64,000 bases of DNA from Microthrixaceae bacterium (GTDB taxonomy: Bacteria; Actinomycetota; Acidimicrobiia; Acidimicrobiales; DATDAH01): NCBI GenBank assembly GCA_020637195.1, contig JACJWK010000004.1, positions 1 through 64,000 of the forward strand, given 5' to 3'. This document shows, one piece after another, positions 61,560 to 64,000 of this stretch. The notes under the pieces were generated by a model. It ran no database searches. It was not told where the DNA came from and worked only from the letters and a program-made list of their open reading frames with translations. A program made the position numbers and the translations under genes. Position 1 is the first letter of the stretch, and each line of letters starts with the position of its first letter.

Positions 61560-64000
61560 GTGACCACTTCCTGGCCGCTCGTCGGGCGGCAACAGGCGCT
61601 CGACCGTGTCCGCACGGAGCTGCGCCGGACCGACATCTCGGGGCTCGTCCTCGTGGGGCCGCCCGGGGTCGGCAAGACGCGCCTGGCGATGGAGTGCCGG
61701 GCGGTGGGGGAGTCGAGTGGCCTCGCCACCGCGCTGGCGGTCGGCAGCCGCGCCGCGGCCGAGATCCCCCTCGGGGCGCTCGCGCCCCTGCTGCCCCCGG
61801 CCTCGGGAGCGTCCGAGCGGGGCGTGGCGATGCTCAAGCAGGCCACCGACGGGCTGCTCGGACTGGCCGGCGGCCGGCCGCTGCTGCTCGTCGTGGACGA
61901 CGCCCACAACCTCGACGACGCCTCGGCGCTCGTGCTGCACGGGCTCGCGGTCGCCCGGACGGCGTTCGTCGTGACCACCGTCCGATCGGGCGAGCGGGTG
62001 CCCGACCCCGTCGTGGCCCTCTGGAAGGACGGGCTGGCCGAGCGCCTCGAGCTCGAGCCCCTCGGTCAGCAGGAGGTCGCCGAGCTGCTCGAGACCGTCC
62101 TCGGTGGTCCCGTCGAAGGCAAGGTCCTGCGGCAGTTCTGGACCGCCAGCGAGGGCAACGTGCTCTACCTGCGCGAGCTCGTGCTCGGGTCGTTGGACGC
62201 CAAGACCCTGGTCGACGACGCCGGGCTCTGGCGCCTCGTCGGCGAGGTGTCGAGCTCGCCCCGGCTCACCGACCTGGTCGAGGCTCGCCTGGCCGGCCTG
62301 GACGACGAGGAGGTGGCCGCCCTCGAGCTCGTGGCGTTCGGTGAGCCCATCGGCGTCGACGTCATCGAGCGCCTCACCACCGGCGGGGCCCTCGAGCGCC
62401 TCGAGCGACGGGGCCTGCTCGCCACCGAGGTCGACGAGCGGCGCGTGCAGGCCCGCCTGGCCCATCCCCTCCACGGCGACGTCCTGCGGGAGCGGACCCC
62501 CCGGATCCGGGCCCGTTCGGTGCGGCGGGCGCTGGCGGACGAGGTCGAGGGGTCGGGGATGCGCCGGCGGGGCGACGTCTTGCGGGTGGCCCTCTGGCGC
62601 CTCGACGGCGGTGGGCCGGGCCGTCCCGACGTCCTGCTCGAAGCGGCCCGCCAGGCCACGTTCGCCAACAACTACGACGTCGCGGTCCGCCTCGCCCGGG
62701 CCGCCTACGAGCTCGAGCCGTCCTTCGACGCCGGCCACATCCTCGCCGACGCCCTCTACTCGTCGGGCGCGGTGGCCGAGATCGAGACCGTGCTCGCCAG
62801 CATCGACGACCTCGCGGCCAGCGAGCCCGATCGCTCCCGGGTGGCCCTGCTGCGGTCGTTCAACCTGTTCTGGCACCTCGGGGACCTCGATCGGGCCGTC
62901 ACCGTGGTGGAGCACCTCCTCGACGGCCTCGAGGACCCGGAGCTGGTCGGGGAGGCCCGCGGGGTGCTGGCGCTGTACGACGTCGCGGTCGGGCACGCCG
63001 AGCGGGGTCTCCCCGCGATCGAGCCCCTGTTCGACGGCGGCGCCGGCCGCGCCTTCCTGCAGGCCGCGCTCGCCGGGAGCCTGGGCCTGCCCGCCCTCGG
63101 GAGGGCCGAGCAGGCCCGCGACCTCGCGGTCCGCGGGCACGCCGCCCACCGCGGCCGGGTGCCGAGCATGTACGAGCCGTCGCTGCTGCGCGTCGCGCAG
63201 GTGCTCGCCCTCACGGCGCTCGGGCGCATCCCCGAGGCCGACCAGCTGGGCCACGAGGGGTACGCGATCGCGGTGGGCGAGAACGACGGTGCGGGGTGGG
63301 CCTTCCACTGCCTCGCGCTCGGTCGGTGCACGCTCGACCGCGGGCGCGTGGTGGACTCGCTGCGCTGGTGGCGCGAGGCGGCCGCGCTCTTCGAGGCCGT
63401 CGGGCACCGTGGTCCCCACCGGTGGGCGCTGATCGGCCAGGTGTTCGCCCACGCCGTCGGGGGCGACGCCCCCGCGGCCCGCAAGGCCCACGAGGAGCTC
63501 CTCGCCCTCGGCCCGCACCCTGCGGCGCTGAACGACCCGGACCTCGAGCGGGCCCTGGCCTGGGCCGCGGCCGCCGACGGCGACCTGCGGGCGGCCCGCG
63601 AGCGCCTGGTGGCGGTCGCGGCCGCCGACCGGGCGCACGGTCATCTCGGCCAGGAGCTCGAGGCGCTCCACGACCTCGCCCGGCTGGGTGGTGCGGCCGA
63701 GGCCCAGGCGCGGGTGCACGAGGTGGCGCCCCGCGTGGAGGGGGCGTTGGCCGACGCCCGCCTCGCCCACGTCGACGCCCTCGTGGCCGGCGATGCCGCC
63801 CGCCTCGTCGAGGCGGGTGAGGCCCTGGCCGCCTGCGGGGCCTCGCTGGCGGCCGCCGAGGCGCTCGAGGCGGCGGCCGCGGCCCACCGGCGGACCGGCG
63901 ACAGCCGGGAGGCCACGGCCTGCCTGCGCCGGGTGGGTGAGCTGCGGCTCGAGTGCGAGGGCGCCGCCACGCCCGGGCTGGCCCGGCTGGAGGCGCCGAC
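61560..64000 (+). CDS. LuxR-family (MalT/LAL-type) STAND ATPase regulator, partial at window end
   Basis: The frame from GTG 61560 is open to the window edge (more than 813 codons). TTSWPLVGRQQALDRVRTELRR opens the AAA/STAND module. Walker A is GLVLVGPPGVGKTRLAM (about 31-47) and Walker B is PLLLVVDDAHNLDD (about 106-119). The rest is a long helical tetratricopeptide-like region with repeats around ARQATFANNYDVAVRLARAAYELEP, EADQLGHEGYAIAVGE and LRAARERLVAVAA. Such proteins end in a LuxR helix-turn-helix, which would lie beyond 64000. It is divergent from nucS with a 104-bp gap. The signal sensed is unknown. Confidence 0.9.
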   Translation, partial: MTTSWPLVGRQQALDRVRTELRRTDISGLVLVGPPGVGKTRLAMECRAVGESSGLATALAVGSRAAAEIPLGALAPLLPPASGASERGVAMLKQATDGLLGLAGGRPLLLVVDDAHNLDDASALVLHGLAVARTAFVVTTVRSGERVPDPVVALWKDGLAERLELEPLGQQEVAELLETVLGGPVEGKVLRQFWTASEGNVLYLRELVLGSLDAKTLVDDAGLWRLVGEVSSSPRLTDLVEARLAGLDDEEVAALELVAFGEPIGVDVIERLTTGGALERLERRGLLATEVDERRVQARLAHPLHGDVLRERTPRIRARSVRRALADEVEGSGMRRRGDVLRVALWRLDGGGPGRPDVLLEAARQATFANNYDVAVRLARAAYELEPSFDAGHILADALYSSGAVAEIETVLASIDDLAASEPDRSRVALLRSFNLFWHLGDLDRAVTVVEHLLDGLEDPELVGEARGVLALYDVAVGHAERGLPAIEPLFDGGAGRAFLQAALAGSLGLPALGRAEQARDLAVRGHAAHRGRVPSMYEPSLLRVAQVLALTALGRIPEADQLGHEGYAIAVGENDGAGWAFHCLALGRCTLDRGRVVDSLRWWREAAALFEAVGHRGPHRWALIGQVFAHAVGGDAPAARKAHEELLALGPHPAALNDPDLERALAWAAAADGDLRAARERLVAVAAADRAHGHLGQELEALHDLARLGGAAEAQARVHEVAPRVEGALADARLAHVDALVAGDAARLVEAGEALAACGASLAAAEALEAAAAAHRRTGDSREATACLRRVGELRLECEGAATPGLARLEAP

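Overview
The window is a very GC-rich actinobacterial chromosome segment, most like class Acidimicrobiia (Iamia-type) by gene content. Many starts are GTG. There are three F420-type LLM oxidoreductases, a mycothiol-conjugate amidase, a NucS/EndoMS mismatch endonuclease, a DnaE2 polymerase behind a LexA box of the TCGAAC-N4-GTTCGA type, and two WS/DGAT acyltransferases. No rRNA, tRNA, CRISPR array, prophage or insertion sequence was seen. The taxonomic call is inference from gene content; no search was run.

Layout. 1-9.8 kb: a truncated membrane protein, SOS-controlled dnaE2 carrying an in-frame palindromic insertion, a broken alpha/beta hydrolase, a repeat patch, a frame-broken DEAD/DEAH helicase of about 3 kb, and a divergent pore-loop membrane protein. 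9.8-24 kb: LemA and partner, thioesterase, PEBP lipoprotein, an SLC41/MgtE-type transporter with a PhoU-TrkA_C regulator, SPFH-NfeD pair, mca, YdjC deacetylase, secreted nuclease, PIG-V-like protein, SulP transporter and thiolase. 24-37 kb: a membrane-anchored beta-propeller protein, an unassigned scrambled stretch, thioesterase plus LLM oxidoreductase, carotenoid oxygenase, a frameshifted methyltransferase-Mug fusion, DUF2207 lipoprotein, SDR, a double SnoaL protein and a second LLM. 37-47 kb: small protein with hairpin leader, WS/DGAT, DsbA-like protein, PAP2, RecB-like nuclease, hydrolases, a broken MBL-fold hydrolase, a lipase and an alkaline-phosphatase-superfamily protein whose halves look permuted. 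47-64 kb: lipid genes (SDRs, acyl-CoA ligase, acyl-CoA dehydrogenase, WS/DGAT, MaoC), geranylgeranyl-reductase-like FAD enzyme, TetR regulator, MOSC, VanW, NucS and a truncated LuxR-type ATPase regulator.

Together the genes describe acyl-CoA turnover (ligase, dehydrogenase, hydratase, dehydrogenases, thiolase, thioesterases) next to neutral-lipid synthesis (two WS/DGATs), F420 redox chemistry, mycothiol detoxification, and DNA mutagenesis and mismatch handling (DnaE2, NucS, Mug).

Two window-wide patterns stand out. First, about twenty genes have a TANNNT box 6-8 nt before the start codon, which predicts pervasive leaderless transcription. Second, single-base indels cluster in a few genes whose encoded protein remains recognisable across frames. 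That pattern may be uncorrected sequencing error rather than decay, and it should be settled before those genes are called pseudogenes.
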